A program made the translations under genes and the position numbers. A stretch of 64,000 bases of DNA from Plectrocnemia conspersa (taxonomy: Eukaryota; Arthropoda; Insecta; Trichoptera; Polycentropodidae): assembly GCA_009617715.1 (NCBI GenBank), contig VTFK01000350.1, forward strand, positions 1-64,000, given 5' to 3'. Positions 1 to 14,982 of the stretch are shown in pieces. The notes under the pieces were generated by a model. The model saw only the letters and a list, made by a program, of their open reading frames with translations. It was not told where the DNA came from and did not search any database. Position 1 is the first letter of the stretch, and each line of letters opens with the position of its first letter.

Positions 1-2374
1 AATTGTAAATTGCTAGGCCGGAGCCGTATGGGGCGAATATAGATTTGTTATGGCCAAAACTGGTCGGCGCAGAAGTAGCGGGTTGTGACGGTTCTCTCTC
101 TTCCGGCAGTTAAGGGTTCGACGCGTGCCGTCGCGCGTCCGCCCCATTCTAACCATAAAACACCGTTAACCGTTAAATAAATATTACTGCAGCGGCTCAA
201 TCTGTGTCTCATTGCCACCCGCCATCATCACCACCCCTAAATATTTATTGCTATGTGTGCAAAATTTTTTCGCGTAATAATACCAATTAGGTGCGATTTA
301 AAGTACTAATTATAATAAATATAAACGCTCCTCTATTCGTGTAATGTTCGTAAGCCACTAATCAACATAATTGTAAATATTTTCAAACACAAAAAAATAA
401 AATTCTAATAATAATACCTGCTTTAATGCTGATTTAAAAAAAATCGAGGGGATGGAGGAGATAATGGAGAGTTACAGTGGAGGAGGGTCAATGTTAACGT
501 CATCAAATTCTTCTTCTCAACGCAAGTAGGTAATACCAGAATAAAATTTGATGTTGCGAACAGAGGAATGGAGCCAAACGAACAAAATATTTATTTACAG
601 TTGTTTTCGTTCGTATCTCTGAAAGTTCGTTAGTAGAGGAGCGTCTTTTTTGTAAAATGTAAATTATAAAATTCTCTTCAAAAATGATATTTTTTACCAA
701 ATTAGATGGAAATTAAATAAAACCGCCAACGATTCTTCCAAGCTGCTGGCCATCAAACATATTTAAAGACTTATCGCGAAAAGGCATAGTGCTTCGACTC
801 AGCCGGTGCTTCGGGCTTTATCACTCCACTCGGCTATCTGCTTCTTACCTGAATTCGAAGCACTCACTTGGAAATTTGTTACCCATTCGATACCTATATT
901 TTGTCGAGATGTTAGCATTTGAGACAGATTCATTATGCGTGTCATTGGATGAAAAGTCACGTCACCCGAAAAAATATTATTCTGGTTTAATATCAAATTT
1001 AACGCCAAATGTAGAAAATTTAAAAACTAAGTCGTATTAATTTAAAATTAAAAAATCCTACTAAATTTGTAAGCTAATTTCACAATTATTTAAAATAAAC
1101 ATGGCTAATTTTATTAACGACCTTTTTTTAGCTCTTACATAAATTAATTCTCCTCAAATAAAAACTCCGAGGTAGTTTTTAAACAAATATTTTCACTGGG
1201 ATATTTTTTTAGCTTTCGCGGCAAACTGTTTTCCGTTAACCTGTTCGGAGAAAAATTTAATAAATGGATTTTAAGCAAGTATTTCTGTTATTACTTTTTT
1301 TAGCTCTCTCGGGGAAAAAGTCCCAAATGACATTTATTATTTTAAAGCCCGGAGTGCTGAACATTCTCGGGCTGGCCATGTGTTCATTTTTGACTGTGTG
1401 TAATTGTCTCTGTGTTAAACTGTCATGTATTCAGATGTCATGTAGCCCTGCAGAGTATATATTAAAAATTTCTAAGAACTTTGAAAGTTTTGGAACGCTC
1501 TTATTACCATAATTATATATACTTACAGATAAAAATGTAATGGTTTAAGATTTTTCATATAAAATAGAATATTATTTATTATTAGATTGGTAAAAAAATC
1601 ATTGTGTTTTTTGTTTTTGCGTTTCAATTTTGATTTTTATCAATGAAAAATAATCGTATTCAACCTTCCATTACAAATTTGCTTGCTCCGGTGATTTACA
1701 CTAATTGTACATGTAAAAGTTTGTATAAAATAGCGATTAAAACAATAATAATATAACAAAAGATTTATATACTAATAGTAAACATCGAAATAACTCAATA
1801 AATAGTAACAATTATTGTAATACAAATGCTAAAAATGAGTAAATGCGTCGAACATCGCAATTATTTTGTATAAATGCAAAAGTTGAACGTATCAAATATG
1901 TATTTAGCAAAATAATAGTAAAAATAAAGTTAAAAGTATTGTGTGCAACACATACGTTTGACTGTTTGTGAATTGGTACTCGATTTTGTTGAAACTGCCA
2001 TGCCTGATAATTAGTTAAAATATGAACATTTTACTCAACACATTTTTAGTGATGTACTTTAATAAGTTGTAATTTAGCTTGAAATTTGGGTAATGAATTA
2101 TTGAATATGCAAATGAAGCAAATAAGGAAAAATAAAGCTTACACAAAAGTTAGATTGTCGGGCAATGGCCGCTAAACGAGGCGCTTCGACCTCGAAATTC
2201 GCCGGGACCGGGCTGCCAATCGCCGTAGGCCGCAGATAAAACGGATTCGCGAACGCGGCGCTTCGATTGCGGCGTCGCGGTCGGGGGTCGCCGTCGCGGC
2301 ATGAGGACGCCGAAGTGGGCGCGGGGCTCCCGGCCGACCTGCTGACCCGGCCGGCTGCTGACCCGCCGAACGCC
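1..2374. other. Upstream intergenic region, no gene supported
   Basis: AT-rich DNA. Positions about 1-220 hold a moderately GC-rich block whose core (about 186-220) is shared, reverse-complemented, with 12.5 kb and 25.1 kb. Short open frames at 503-1040 and 1264-1512 have no recognisable similarity, no splice partners and no clear start context. The last 220 bases become GC- and CpG-rich and are probably the promoter and 5' UTR of the Nudix gene. Confidence 0.5.
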
Positions 2375-3958
2375 ATGGTCAAGGAGAAGCCCAACTCGAC
2401 GAGGATGTACGACGCCGAGGGCTTCCGGCGCCGCGCCGCTTGCATCTGCGTGCGCTCGGCGTCGGAATCGGAGGTGAGCCGCGTTCGTCTCTCGATTCCA
2501 CCTTCGCATCCGACGCCCTCCGTTAACACCGTTCTCCTTCCGTCGCAGGTGCTGCTGGTGAGTTCCTCCCGGCGCCCCGACAACTGGATCGTGCCCGGCG
2601 GCGGAGTCGAACCCGACGAGGAACCCTCGGTCACGGCTATGCGCGAAGTGCTCGAGGAGGCCGGCGTCGTCGGCGAGCTGGGGCGCTGTCTCGGCGTTTT
2701 TGAGGTTAACTTTTAAATTAATAAATACTTTTTTACAATAAATTTCATCGTCAACATAAATTTACCATATTCTTCCCCTTATGATGCAAAATGATTACAA
2801 ATTGGAATAACGCAAATATTATTACAAAATATATCATCATAATAGTAGTCAAAAGTGAAAACATATCAGTTATTACGTAAACAAAATTTAAACGGACATT
2901 GCTATTATTATTCTGTATACATCCGTTTTCATCATCTCTAATATTCTTTATTTATCTTTATCAAATCTTCATTATTCATCAAAAACCGTTATATTTTATT
3001 TTGGGACACCCTATATATGTATATGTATAACAATAAAGAAAAATATAAGTTATAAACCTCAACGTAAATGTCAAAAATCCGAAAAAAAATTTGCAAAACT
3101 CACATGTCTAATTAGATTAGTGAATAAATACGCGGTTTCTATCACTTTCGATAATTATATAAGTGTATTATCAAGAAATACGTAAAGTATTTACCTAATA
3201 AGATGACATGTACACTCTGTGTACATCATAGGAAGAGCAATGGTAAAGGAAAATAACGGATTATGATTAATTCGGTAATTTCCTGTTATCAGTGGACAAA
3301 TTTATTCTAAAAAATACTTATTCGTTTCATTTATTTATTTATATACAGTTATAAATGACATTTTTAAGTAGGTTCATTGCAGAAAGTTATTCATGGGGTG
3401 GGTGCTCACAATTTTATTGAGTTCAAGAATGGTGAATGAACAGGAATGCATATTTTTAGCTTTATGATAATCTAGCATATTTTTTGCGTTTACACAATTC
3501 ACAGATTAATGTTGGTTCTGTTACGTTGAAAAACAAGAAAATTACATCCGTACAATTGTAATTTTATCTCCATTTGTCCAACACAAACGTTAGTTTAAAT
3601 ACATATTTAAGCAAATGTTTGACTTTGATTATCTATCTCGACCGTATTGCAGATAACTTCTACATTTTTAAATTACACTAATTTGCTATTTTTTTTGAAA
3701 ATATTTTAAACTATGTGATTGAAGTAAAAAGAAAATTTAATTTTACAGAACCGTGAACACAAACACCGTACAGAAGTCTACGTGATGATGGTGACACAAG
3801 AATTGGACGATTGGGAAGATTCCAGACAGATGGGCCGCAAGCGGCAGTGGTTTTCGATCGACGACGCTATGGTTCAACTAGCTCTTCACAAACCTATTCA
3901 ACGCCACTATATTCAACAACTGAGACGCTCTCGGGATTGCTCGACCGCTTTGACTTAG
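2375..3958 (+). CDS. Aps: Diphosphoinositol polyphosphate phosphohydrolase (DIPP/Aps-like Nudix hydrolase)
   Basis: Nudix hydrolase of the DIPP family, which removes the beta-phosphate of inositol pyrophosphates and also cleaves diadenosine polyphosphates; cytosolic in known members. Exons 2375-2473, 2549-2704 and 3749-3958 join in frame to 154 aa, near the 150-180 aa usual for the family. The Nudix box (G-x5-E-x7-REVLEEAGV) spans residues 51-73, preceded by the family-typical WIVPGGGVEPDE. The C-terminal exon carries EVYVMMVTQELDDWEDS and the RKRQWF segment typical of DIPPs. The start is the ATG opening MVKEKPNSTRMYD, matching the usual N-terminus. Intron 1 is 75 bp, a multiple of three and stop-free; intron 2 is 1,044 bp. 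Exons 1-2 are strongly CpG-rich, exon 3 is not. Antisense frames opposite exons 1-2 are shadows. Confidence 0.9.
2705..3748 (+). other. Intron 2 of the Nudix gene
   Basis: AT-rich intron with GT and AG ends. Around 3003-3016 it carries a GGGACACCCTATATA-like string resembling a short terminal sequence often met in insect repeats; nothing else is recognised. Confidence 0.6.
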
Positions 3959-6334
3959 TGTTAATTAAAGCCATAAAGAATAATTTCATATACAAACATA
4001 TATATTCAGAAAATCGAAAAGTCACATTTCTTTTGGGTTCGAAGAACTGAAGCGTTTACGTTTGACTTTGATTTCTTTTCACAATTTTTTGCTTTTAAAA
4101 CTGCGCGCTATATGTGAAACATACTTTGGTGTGATATGGAAAAAATAACCATTTGTACATGTATTAGATTACTTACGCACTTTTTAAAATTAAAAATTGT
4201 ATTTCAATGAAGCCCTGTTTTTACGTTCCCGCTTTTATACTGAAGAAAAATACCCATTCCAATTCAGTACATTCCAATATAACCTTTTCCTACAGTATAT
4301 ATATAATACAATATTAAATAACAACTTGAATAACCTTGGCTCTGTGCTTTCTTAATTTGCAATTTTGTAAAATCTCCCTAATAAAACGTAAAAACGGGGT
4401 TTTAAATTATTCCTTATATTGTTTATTCTAACGATTTGTCTTATTTATTATTTTCAAGTATTCACCTTGAACATCGGTAGATTTATTTATGGAAAGTAAA
4501 CTTTTTTTATTTCATTATTACGAGGAAGTATGTGAGCCCTTCCTTTGAAAAATGCTCAGTGAGTGTATGTATGCATCATCTTCGGTGAAATTGTTTTCAT
4601 TGAAACACTTCTTTTTATGTAAAAATTGAAGCAGTCTCGATAAGATTAATAATGCAATTAAACAATATCTAAAAAAGAAATATTTTTTTATACATCTTAG
4701 TTTTCAAATGTGTAATTACTTAATATTAACTTATTGGTGCTGTATATCAATGTCGGTAATGTTAGGATATTGTGAAGTTTGTTTAAATATATCTTAGATA
4801 TTTAATATCTATCAAATTTATACTAAATCTCCTTTTTGTATGAATGTCCTCGCTTTCTCGTTCCTCTGTGGTCGATGTGTAACTTTAATTTTATCGTATT
4901 GTATTCAGTGGACTAACAAAAATAAGAATGATTGTCCAAAGTCAGTTCTAAAATGATCTTTAATCGTTTTGTTGCCAATTTATTATAAACGTTATGTTTT
5001 GTATCAGTTCGGATATCCTAGTTTCTTTTTCGTTCAGTGCTAAGGGATCGATTAAACCATCACTCTGCCATACTTTTTATATAGATGAATCTCAGTAATA
5101 TGTATGCAAATGTGCGCCTGAACGAAATAGTACTTAGTAATTAAGAAGAAAATACATAGTACTTACATACGTTGTAGTAGTGTTGTTTACATTTCTATTT
5201 TGCTTGATAAATTGCGTTGATTCAACAAAACATATCACTATTATGTGTTTTTAGCAGTTTCTTAATTTTGTTTAGTTGAATTACTAATCACAACAATATG
5301 AAATCGACGGCTGGAACCGTTTCTTTATATATACACATATATTATTAAATATAATGCTTTTGTATTATTAACAATTGTAAACTTAAATTTATACTTATCT
5401 CTAAAATTAATGAAATTATTTGTAATTATTATTATTTTTTTAGTATTTAGACAATTGTTATATACAATAACATATATTGTAAGCGATCAACACTAATTGT
5501 TAAACACTTGAGCACCCGGTCAATCGTACGTTGCTATTAATTTCATCTATTCGATAACACACTAATAAATAATACAATAAAGTAATGAAAAATATTAAAT
5601 TGACAGCCCTTGTATTGTATAAATAAAACGGGGGATGAGTTGTTAAGTGCTCTTATTTATGACATCATTTAATATAATATAATGGCTCTAATTTTATTCC
5701 TTATAACATTTATTTATATTTGTAATTGTATGATTTGGTTTAAGATTTGAGATTATTGAATTATTGTAAGCAGTAATTATTTTATAACTATGAGCAAGAT
5801 ACGGCATGTCATACGATTCCTTACTTGAATAAATTATTCTCGACATGTTTAAGAATGAATTTTATTTGTTTGCACACATCTAGCCTTTCAGATATGTTTA
5901 GACTTGTTATATTTTCAGCTATATCTAGGTGCTTAAGTGTTGATATTACATTTTACCTGTAAGCTGAGGACATAATATGTGATGGGAACTATTTTTTGAA
6001 CCAATATTCATTTTTATGCTTCATATATAATAAAGTATTGTTTGCTTTTATTGGGGAAAATGCTGTAATGGACACATTAACGTATCGCACGCGCTGGGTA
6101 CGGACTAGTTGCATCTGATGATGTTCACGTTTAGCATTTTTGCTTCAATTAAAAGCCTATTTGTATAATAAATGAATAATATATTTTTTAATCTGGCCTC
6201 CTCGAGTTGGAATGCCTCTGTATTATTTTGGTCTCTCTTTTATACGTCAGAAATTACAATAATCATTCAGGTTTGCAAAAATCTTATTATGTAATTAACA
6301 TGTGAAACAATATTGTTAACTCGTCTCGGTGCGC
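3959..6334. other. Intergenic region between convergent Nudix and CC2D2A genes
   Basis: AT-rich, with several AATAAA hexamers (for example near 4379). It probably holds the Nudix 3' UTR and the short CC2D2A 3' UTR. No gene, tRNA or transposon recognised. Confidence 0.5.
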
Positions 6335-9300
6335 TTATTTTTTTATGATGGATGTAAAAAATATCCAAACACTGTAAACAAGGTTGGGGTATGAAAACAC
6401 TTCTACCCCAAGAGCAAACTCAACACTGGAATGCTCATTCAAGTGTAATTGTGTTCCTTTGACTGCTGACACAACGTCACCAATTGTAGTGTAAGATAAA
6501 TTTAAGGGAAATCCATAAATCTAAAAAAAAATATATTATAGCATTGATTTATTGTTTTTTACTTACTTTGAATAACATTCTATCCCAATAGCATCAAATT
6601 ATAATACCTGATACGATAAAAGCAACTGTTGCATCTGACTGTTATACTTTGGTTTCGGTAATGACATGTTCAAACTCCACTTTTCCCACGATATGAGAGA
6701 CTCTTGTAATATCTTACTGCAATGCCTAAAAAATGTGCATTTCATAGTTCATATTTTTATTAATATGGATATATAATAGATGGAAATGTTACCTATTCCA
6801 AACAGTTTTCCTATGACCTCTCCATTTTTGAACTTTAGTCTTAATCCTATCCTCCAAAATGACACATACTTGTTTTGCACTTTCCGTATCATGATTATAT
6901 ATAAAAGATTCGTCATTCAAAGACAATACGCCAGATAAAGGACCAGGACATGAGATAAAACTTCCTTTTTGGAAGACTGGTCTCCAATCGGACGTACTCA
7001 AAAGATTGAAACTTGTAAGGTCGCATCTATCGTCATTTTGAACGTTAGCCCAGATCTGAATGATAATTTAAATTATATTTTTATATAACTCGGTATTTAA
7101 ACTTTTTATCATACGTACATTTTCATCGTTGCATATGAAATGTACACGTTGCAGAGGACAGAACGGATTCTTCACATCGTACTTTACACCCGTTGTTGCA
7201 TCAATGATGTAATATCTCCAGTTTATTTTAAGGTTGAAAAGAGATTTGCGTTCTGCTTTTATTGAATTTTTTAAACTGATTTCATTCTTAGAAATGTCTT
7301 CTCTAATAAGAACATAAGTTGAGAATCCATACGGTAATCCGGATCCGGCCAAACACCAGCACTCGATACCGAGAGATATAAAGTATCCCATCAATAATAC
7401 TGTATGATCAACCATAGATCCGTATGCTAATTTCAAAGTTTGCTATAAAAATATTATCAGTAAATGTGTGTACATATATATTTAATTTAAGGATTAGACT
7501 TACGTATGGTGATAGAACTATAAGTTGATTCTGTATCGGCAATCCTTTATAAGTCGGCATCATAGAGACATACCTCATGCAAATCTGCATTTTAATTACT
7601 AATGGAATGTCGTCGTTATCGATTGTATTTTCAGTCATACTCTTCATTTCAAATGTGTCCTTGATAGCTCTCGATTGCCGTCTTTTATCTAAATCTGTAT
7701 TGATCGATAATACAGATTGTATAGTTTGACTGTCTTCTAAATCTTGACTCTTAACGCTTTTTTTCCTAAAAGGTGTCGAGCTCTTCGATGAGTTACTGTC
7801 TTTTTGTTCCATCGGGAAGATTCTTCTAAAACAATCTCCTATATCGAATAGAGCGACTGATTGAAAAAATCTCGTAAAGCACGCGTTTCTACCACTCGAA
7901 TCCAACACCAATAAAAATAACTTTCTTGTTGTAAATTGACTCTTGTAATTTTCACTAAAGCACAACAAATGTTGCAGTGTAGCGTCAATCTCGTTAGAGT
8001 TCAATCTTTCGTCTATCGAAACCGGTATTATATCACTATAACTCGGAAACACTTCCATATACATACTGATGTATACATCTTCTTTTTGTTTCAGCATCGT
8101 GTCTCTCTTCAAATTGTCAAACGATATCCTAGAATTTGGATATTTTTCGTCATAGTTGTATTTGTATCCGAGCAAATCAGTTGGACAACACATTAAGAAT
8201 GTACCTTCAATCTGTAATGAATGTAAGTTATAAATTATTTTACTTATAATTGGTTTATCAATTATACAAATACATGCCTTATTTTGATTGAAAACATTCA
8301 CTAAAGGTATCTTCAATGAAGCTAACCATTGAATACTACAATGATAGTGAACTGTAGAGTCTTCCAATCTGTCGTCGTCTAACCAATTTTCAACTATTTC
8401 ATCAAACAGGTGAAACGTTATTGAAGACGAAGGATTGTATCTTGAAAAATTATTTTAAATTATTTTTTTGATACTTAAATTATACATGTTACAGAAACAT
8501 ACCTAACTGAAAAAATCATTTGTTCGTTCCATGTTGGACTGTTACCGATTGCTGTACCTGTTCTTATCGATTGCCCCTGGCAATCAATATGTACGAAAGG
8601 TCTTAAAGTCACCAATTTTAATAGATCTATTTAAGAATATGGTATACATTAAAATTTAAATGAATATTTATACATTCAAAATTGTGGTTTTTTACCTTCA
8701 TCTTTACCAATATCGTTAGAACTATTATTTTGTCTAATCGGGAGATGAAAGGCTTTAAAAATGCATATTTTTAAAACATAATCTTTCTTTTTACTATGAA
8801 CAGTTCGAACCGCCGGACTTTGTTCTTTAGATTGATGGAATAGTGATTTTTTCGGATTGAAAATATCAAGTGTTATACTCCTAAAAATCGATTTATAATT
8901 TGCATGAAATAATCAATATTATAGCTTAAGTTATATGAGCATACCTCAAACTGGGATATGTGATGTTCTTCAAAATATCAAAGACAGTCTTCTCGTTATC
9001 TTTTTGAAAGTGATTCACCAAATAACTATTGATTGATTGTAAGTAATTCACACTGTTTTGTCTATGTTTGTCTATTTGATTAGACACAGCATCACTTGTT
9101 GATAAATCTGATCTTTTCACATTCTCAGCCCCTCGTATTTTATCCCTGTTCTTTTTCCACTTTTCGTTCATGAGTTTGATAAAATTGCCCTTTTGTGATT
9201 CCAACAGTTTGCTCGAATCAAAATTTAAATACAAATCAGAATTTAGATAAAACTCACTATTCGTAAAATCGAAAGAAATGTCTCCAAAATATTTCAACAT

Positions 9301-11286
9301 CAATGAGTTTTGAGGATCGTTAGGATCCATAGTGGTTTCAAATAATTTTTTGAGCATCTCGTAACTAAGATTTTTACGTTCAATCCTTTCTATCGCTTTT
9401 AAAGCGTCACTCTCTGATAAATCCATCTCCCATTTGATATTAACGTTAAGTTCTCCACTGTAGTTTAGAATAACATTGTTATCGGTTATACTTGATATTT
9501 GCATTTCTGGATACGCTTTCGATGCAAGATCACGGAAAGTAATTCCATTTCCACATCCAAATTGACTCAAATTATATTCTTTTCTATCACTTTTAAAATC
9601 ATAAACGCTCGTAGCGATCACCGGATGATTGCCGTTTGGTTTTGGTAACGGTATTGTTATATCGCAAAAGTTAATATTGTTCAAAAAGTGTTTCTCAAAT
9701 ATCGATATTTTCAATATACACGCACTCTCTTTCATGTGAACTTTAAAGTCTTCATTTAAATTGATCTCAAAATCATTTCCTATCGAAGTTGAAACAGTTT
9801 TGCAAACCTCTTTGTTATTTATAAATATTTTAAAGTACAAATTGATTTTATTAATGGCTTTTCTTCTGTTTAATTCTTCAGGTATGCTAACGTCTTTTGT
9901 AACAATGTCAGATGTATTAGTTACTTTAAAAACAATCTTTGGCTCTTCCGGTTTTTTATACGCTTTAATAAACTCTTTCGACAGTTTATCGTGTAGTTCT
10001 TCTTCATCGTAATCTAAAATCGGTTTAGTTAATTTCTTTTTGTTTCCGTCTGCTGATTTTCTTAGCTTATTGTATTTTTCTTTCTTTTCATAATACTCTA
10101 ATGTCAATTCATCTATAACATCCAGCAATTCACAATCAATTTTTTTGTTCCATAAAATCTCCGCATCATCTTCAGCATCATAACTCTTTTTTATATCAAC
10201 AACCATCTTCGTGTTAATAAAATTATTCGTTTTCCTAATTGATTTAATCGCTTTCCAAGCGGAGATTATTGCTTTTTCGAGCTTTTTATATTCTGATGCT
10301 TCTTTAATTCTCATCTCCCTATTTTTCTTTATTTTTTTAACACATTTTTTAAGATCTTCGTTATTGAATATTTTTTTATCGTTATTTTCATTCGTAACTC
10401 TATATTCATCTTTAATTTTCTCTTTTCTAGCTCTCAGTACATCCAGTTCATTTTCTAATTTTTCAAGTATTTCTTTTTCTATTCGTTCGCAATACAATTG
10501 ATAATTTTTGCTAATATTTCTTTGCAAAATATGTTCAATTGAAAATAACGGATGATGATTGAATTTAATATATTTAAACGAAAAACATAAAACTTCCACA
10601 TCGTCTAATGAACGCATATTAAATTGTTCTGTGGTTTTATTTTTACATCGACTAGGATCAAACATAACTGGAGGTACATTTTGTGTCAACGCTATGGACT
10701 GTTCATATTTTTCACATTCAATAATATCAAAATCATCTTTCTTATTATTCAATAATAAATCTTCACCTCTTAAACAATCCCTACGAAATAATAAAAATAA
10801 TTACTATATTATATCTAGATTTAAATAAATATTATTAATTTATATTCACCAAATACTTTCTACGCCTTCTCTTAAATGTTTCAAATCGACTCGTTCGTCC
10901 GATGATATCGTTCCAATAAAGTGACCCTCATCTTTGAAACACCTCCTAGGTATATCTCTACTCATGTCCTTTTCATTAAAAAATAGATGTTCGCTCTTGG
11001 AATAAGCGTCAGTTCTGTTGATAGTTAAATCTCCTATAATATTTGAATCAATATTGTCGTCATCAAAATAATTCAAAGCGATCAATCTAGATTTTAAATT
11101 GTGATCGGGCGAATCGATTTCTTTGTCTTCCACGATAAGATCCATGTTTGATTGATCTGCATTATTCTTAAGAATTATTTCGTTATTATTCGAAGCTGAC
11201 TCCTCCGCCGCATCGTTGAAGTATGATAGAAAAAAATTGTTTTCATAGTTTAAATTTCGCTTTTTTTTATTTAACGGATTTGACAT
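6335..11286 (-). CDS. Cc2d2a: CC2D2A homologue, ciliary transition-zone protein
   Basis: Part of the MKS/B9 complex at the ciliary transition zone; in insects expected in ciliated sensory neurons and spermatocytes. Ten exons (minus strand): 11286-10850, 10780-8945, 8880-8696, 8626-8503, 8440-8278, 8211-7504, 7442-7119, 7055-6793, 6725-6608, 6520-6335. They total 4,344 nt, 1,447 aa, in frame throughout. Visible parts: acidic N-terminus; a Lys/Glu coiled coil at about 235-330; a CC2D2A N-terminal C2 region at about 440-580; a second C2 domain in exons 3-4; a degenerate transglutaminase-like region in exon 7 (VDHTVLLMGYFISLGIECW, FCPLQRVHF); and the family tail, GFPLNL then SVWIFFTSIIKK. Intron 5 appears to be a 66 bp GC-AG intron, stop-free and in frame. 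Upstream noncoding or coding exons cannot be excluded; the ATG at 11286 gives a complete reading. Confidence 0.88.
8212..8277 (-). other. GC-AG intron 5 of CC2D2A
   Basis: Family alignment places the junction between ...FNQNK and IEGTF.... The only donor fitting there is aag/GCATGT, paired with ...cattacag. The intron is 66 nt, open in the same frame, so retention would add 22 residues. Confidence 0.65.
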
Positions 11287-11639
11287 ATTGTTATTATTTA
11301 TAATATAATATAACGTTCAATAATTCACAACAATGATATAGTATGACTTGTTTTGATAACTGAACAGATATGTGTATCAGTTTAGTTGCTATGGTGATAA
11401 TTGCGAATACAAACAATAAGACCTTTGCATTGATTTATGTAACATATTTTACCATACTGTATCAATAGATAGTGAAAATTAATATTAAATAATAATTAAG
11501 GAACTATATTTTCACGTAGTCGATATTAAACTTGGCATAATAATTTATTTTTAATATTTTAATATTATATTTAAATAATTTTTAGTAAATATTTTAAATG
11601 TAGAATATAATTTAATTAAACACAATTATACATATTATA

Positions 11640-11940
11640 CTATACGGCAAACCCGGAATTGTCGATTCGTCGGCGTTCGCAGCTTTTAGGTTTTTCGTAT
11701 GGGTACCTTTGCCACATTTTGCATCTGGACTTGCACCTACACCCGTATAGAATTTAGATAACACAAGAACTGAAGCTCAGAGACCATGGACTGCAAGAAA
11801 AATGTATGTAGATTGGGTGTTAGAGCAACAGGAAGTTGGTGCTGATTTTTCAAAGAAAGTCTTATTCTCTGATGTGGCACATTTCCGCCTCTGGGTATGT
11901 TAATAAACAAAATTGCCGCATATTGAACTGAAACTACTTT
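11640..11940 (+). mobile_element. Tc1/mariner-type (IS630 superfamily) transposase relic
   Basis: From about 11745 to 11925, three frames in turn read parts of a DDE transposase: TQELKLRDHG, then EVGADFSKKVLFSDVAHF, then GYVNKQNCRI. The FSD.AHF and GYVNKQNCRI strings are hallmarks of insect mariner-like transposases. At least two frameshifts and several stops make it dead. Ends and terminal repeats were not found. Confidence 0.7.
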
Positions 11941-12524
11941 GCATCCTTTTCAAAAATATTGACTATGCTCGCGCAAACCCTAACACCAACAACCAGGTAC
12001 CAGACTAACACTGGTATTTCAAGTTAAGTTCCAATACTATGTGAGTGCTAGAACGAGCAAAAACACTCACACAAGCCCATTAGTATTGGAGCCCTACGAG
12101 TTCATCCCATCGAATGAACAACTGAATTTTTTACGTCCAGAGAGAGGTCCACCCTCCCCCCTCCGTAGCTTATACAATTTATTTTTAAGAGTATTTAGTA
12201 TATCCGAGAGTTTATTCGTTAGCTTGCATTATCATCATCGTTATAGATCCACCACCCTGGAACGCTCTCGAGAGTCCCTACTCGTCGAAAAGAGTTCATA
12301 TTACTCTCCCACACTGATTTGACGGGCCTCCAGCGTGTGGTGGACTGGTGCCCAGCTGCAAATGGGTCGAGGATAATCATAATGTGATTCACGAGAGACC
12401 ATTAGATGTCCAGAAAGTGACTGAAGGGAATAAATTTGTGTTAGTACAACAGTAACTAAAGTAATAAAATTTAATTGTTGGCTTGTTCGCGCGTTTTCTA
12501 CGTGACTTATAAATAATATATTTT

Positions 12525-12725
12525 GGCAGACGGAATGTGAAGCCGCTGCAGTAGTATTTTACTGAAATATAATTTGTTTACATGTTATTAATACGAAAGT
12601 GAACAACGGACGAGTGGACGACCCTGCCACCATTAGTGGTCTATCCGTCGAAATCCACCAACAAAATGTGTGTGACAATAAAACAAACATATACATATAT
12701 AAATCAGCCCTCACAGTATTTGTAA
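12525..12725 (+). repeat. Dispersed repeat sharing a GCCGCTGCAGTA core
   Basis: Shares GCCGCTGCAGTAGTATTTTA and following loosely similar sequence, including an ACATATAAATCA/CTATATATAAATACAT stretch, with 25085-25300. A shorter match lies reversed near 180-220. Family unknown. Confidence 0.5.
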
Positions 12726-12902
12726 TTTAAAAAAAAATGAGTCAATGCAATATTTGGAAAAAACAAGTTTAATAATTAAACTGTCAGGAGATTTTCGAAC
12801 ACACAAAATTAGATATTTCCGTTCCGTTGGTAGCGCTGTTTGCACTTGACAGCTGACGTGTTTTGAAAGTTTATTCTGGTCTGAATTACACTACACTTGT
12901 TC

Positions 12903-12980
12903 GTAAGTTAATTTCGATTATTTAAAGGAAAAGAAGTTTAATTTCATATCATTATTAACAACTTGATTTTTTTTAACTAG
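12903..12980 (+). other. Probable 5' UTR intron of Fdh
   Basis: A consensus donor (gttc/GTAAGT) and acceptor (pyrimidine-rich ...AACTAG/GTG) bracket 78 bp just before the Fdh start, a size typical of introns in this window. It is noncoding, so the reading frame cannot test it. Confidence 0.45.
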
Positions 12981-13062
12981 GTGTCAATTATTGATAACCT
13001 CCTACTCGAGCGCCAAGATAACCACAATCGCGTTAGTTCTTTTTAAATATTGTACTCGGTAA

Positions 13063-14190
<1,128 letters not shown>

Positions 14191-14982
14191 TTTAAATTAA
14201 ATAAATTAGAATAAAACAAGCAAAATGATAACCGTATATATATATTATTATTTTCATAATATATACAATGTCGAATAAATATTTTTTTTCATCTTAGTAA
14301 CATTTGTAGTTATTTATTATACTAATGATGGATTTCATGAGGCGAGATGATATTTATAATCCAACAATATTTAACATAATTAACTTTAACATTGATTCAT
14401 AGATAATAGGAATAAATGTGATTTACGTTAACAATTATTCTAGTATTACCGGTTATGTAAAAGATTAATCGTTCCACTATTCATTTTACTAGTTGATAGA
14501 TTACACAATTTTTAAACATGTTTTTAGTAAAATCGTTATATACTAACAATCTCTTTAATTTACATAGATACAGGTGTTCTAAAAGAAAATGTCTAACTTC
14601 GAATATAAGTATAACATAAAATATATTTTCAAAGATATTAGATAATCGAGATATCAGAAATATATTTAAATGCTCATTTTTGCAGCATTCAAAAATTGGA
14701 CTCTGTACACTATTTTTTAATTTGCTGTAATTAATTTTTTGCACTCTGCTCTTTAGGTATCCCCAAAGTTAAGAGATCAAGTGTACGATAAAAACAAAGT
14801 ACAACACGTTGATCATTAAGTTTTTCTTATTATTTCGTTAATACTTAAATGACATTTTTTGTTATACACATATTCAAATGTATGACCTTTTCGTTTTTCC
14901 ACTGTGTATATAATATAACATTTTATTTATTAAATAAATTAATAATATAATTAATATTCATCTAATTTCCATTAAACCATCG
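14191..14982. other. Intergenic region between convergent Fdh and RMC1
   Basis: AT-rich; holds AATAAA signals for Fdh shortly after its stop and presumably the RMC1 3' UTR. The frame at 14481-14744 shows no similarity. Confidence 0.5.

Noticed and set aside
1120..1310. Three TTTTTTTAGCT strings near 1141, 1212 and 1303
   Set aside because: Spacing irregular (71 and 91) and sequence low complexity; looks like chance.
503..1512. Small open frames upstream of the Nudix gene
   Set aside because: No family similarity, poor start contexts, overlapping frames on both strands and AT-rich composition; chance frames.
2098..2634. Long minus-strand frames opposite Nudix exons 1-2
   Set aside because: Shadows of GC-rich coding sequence; the plus strand carries the Nudix box and proper splice sites.
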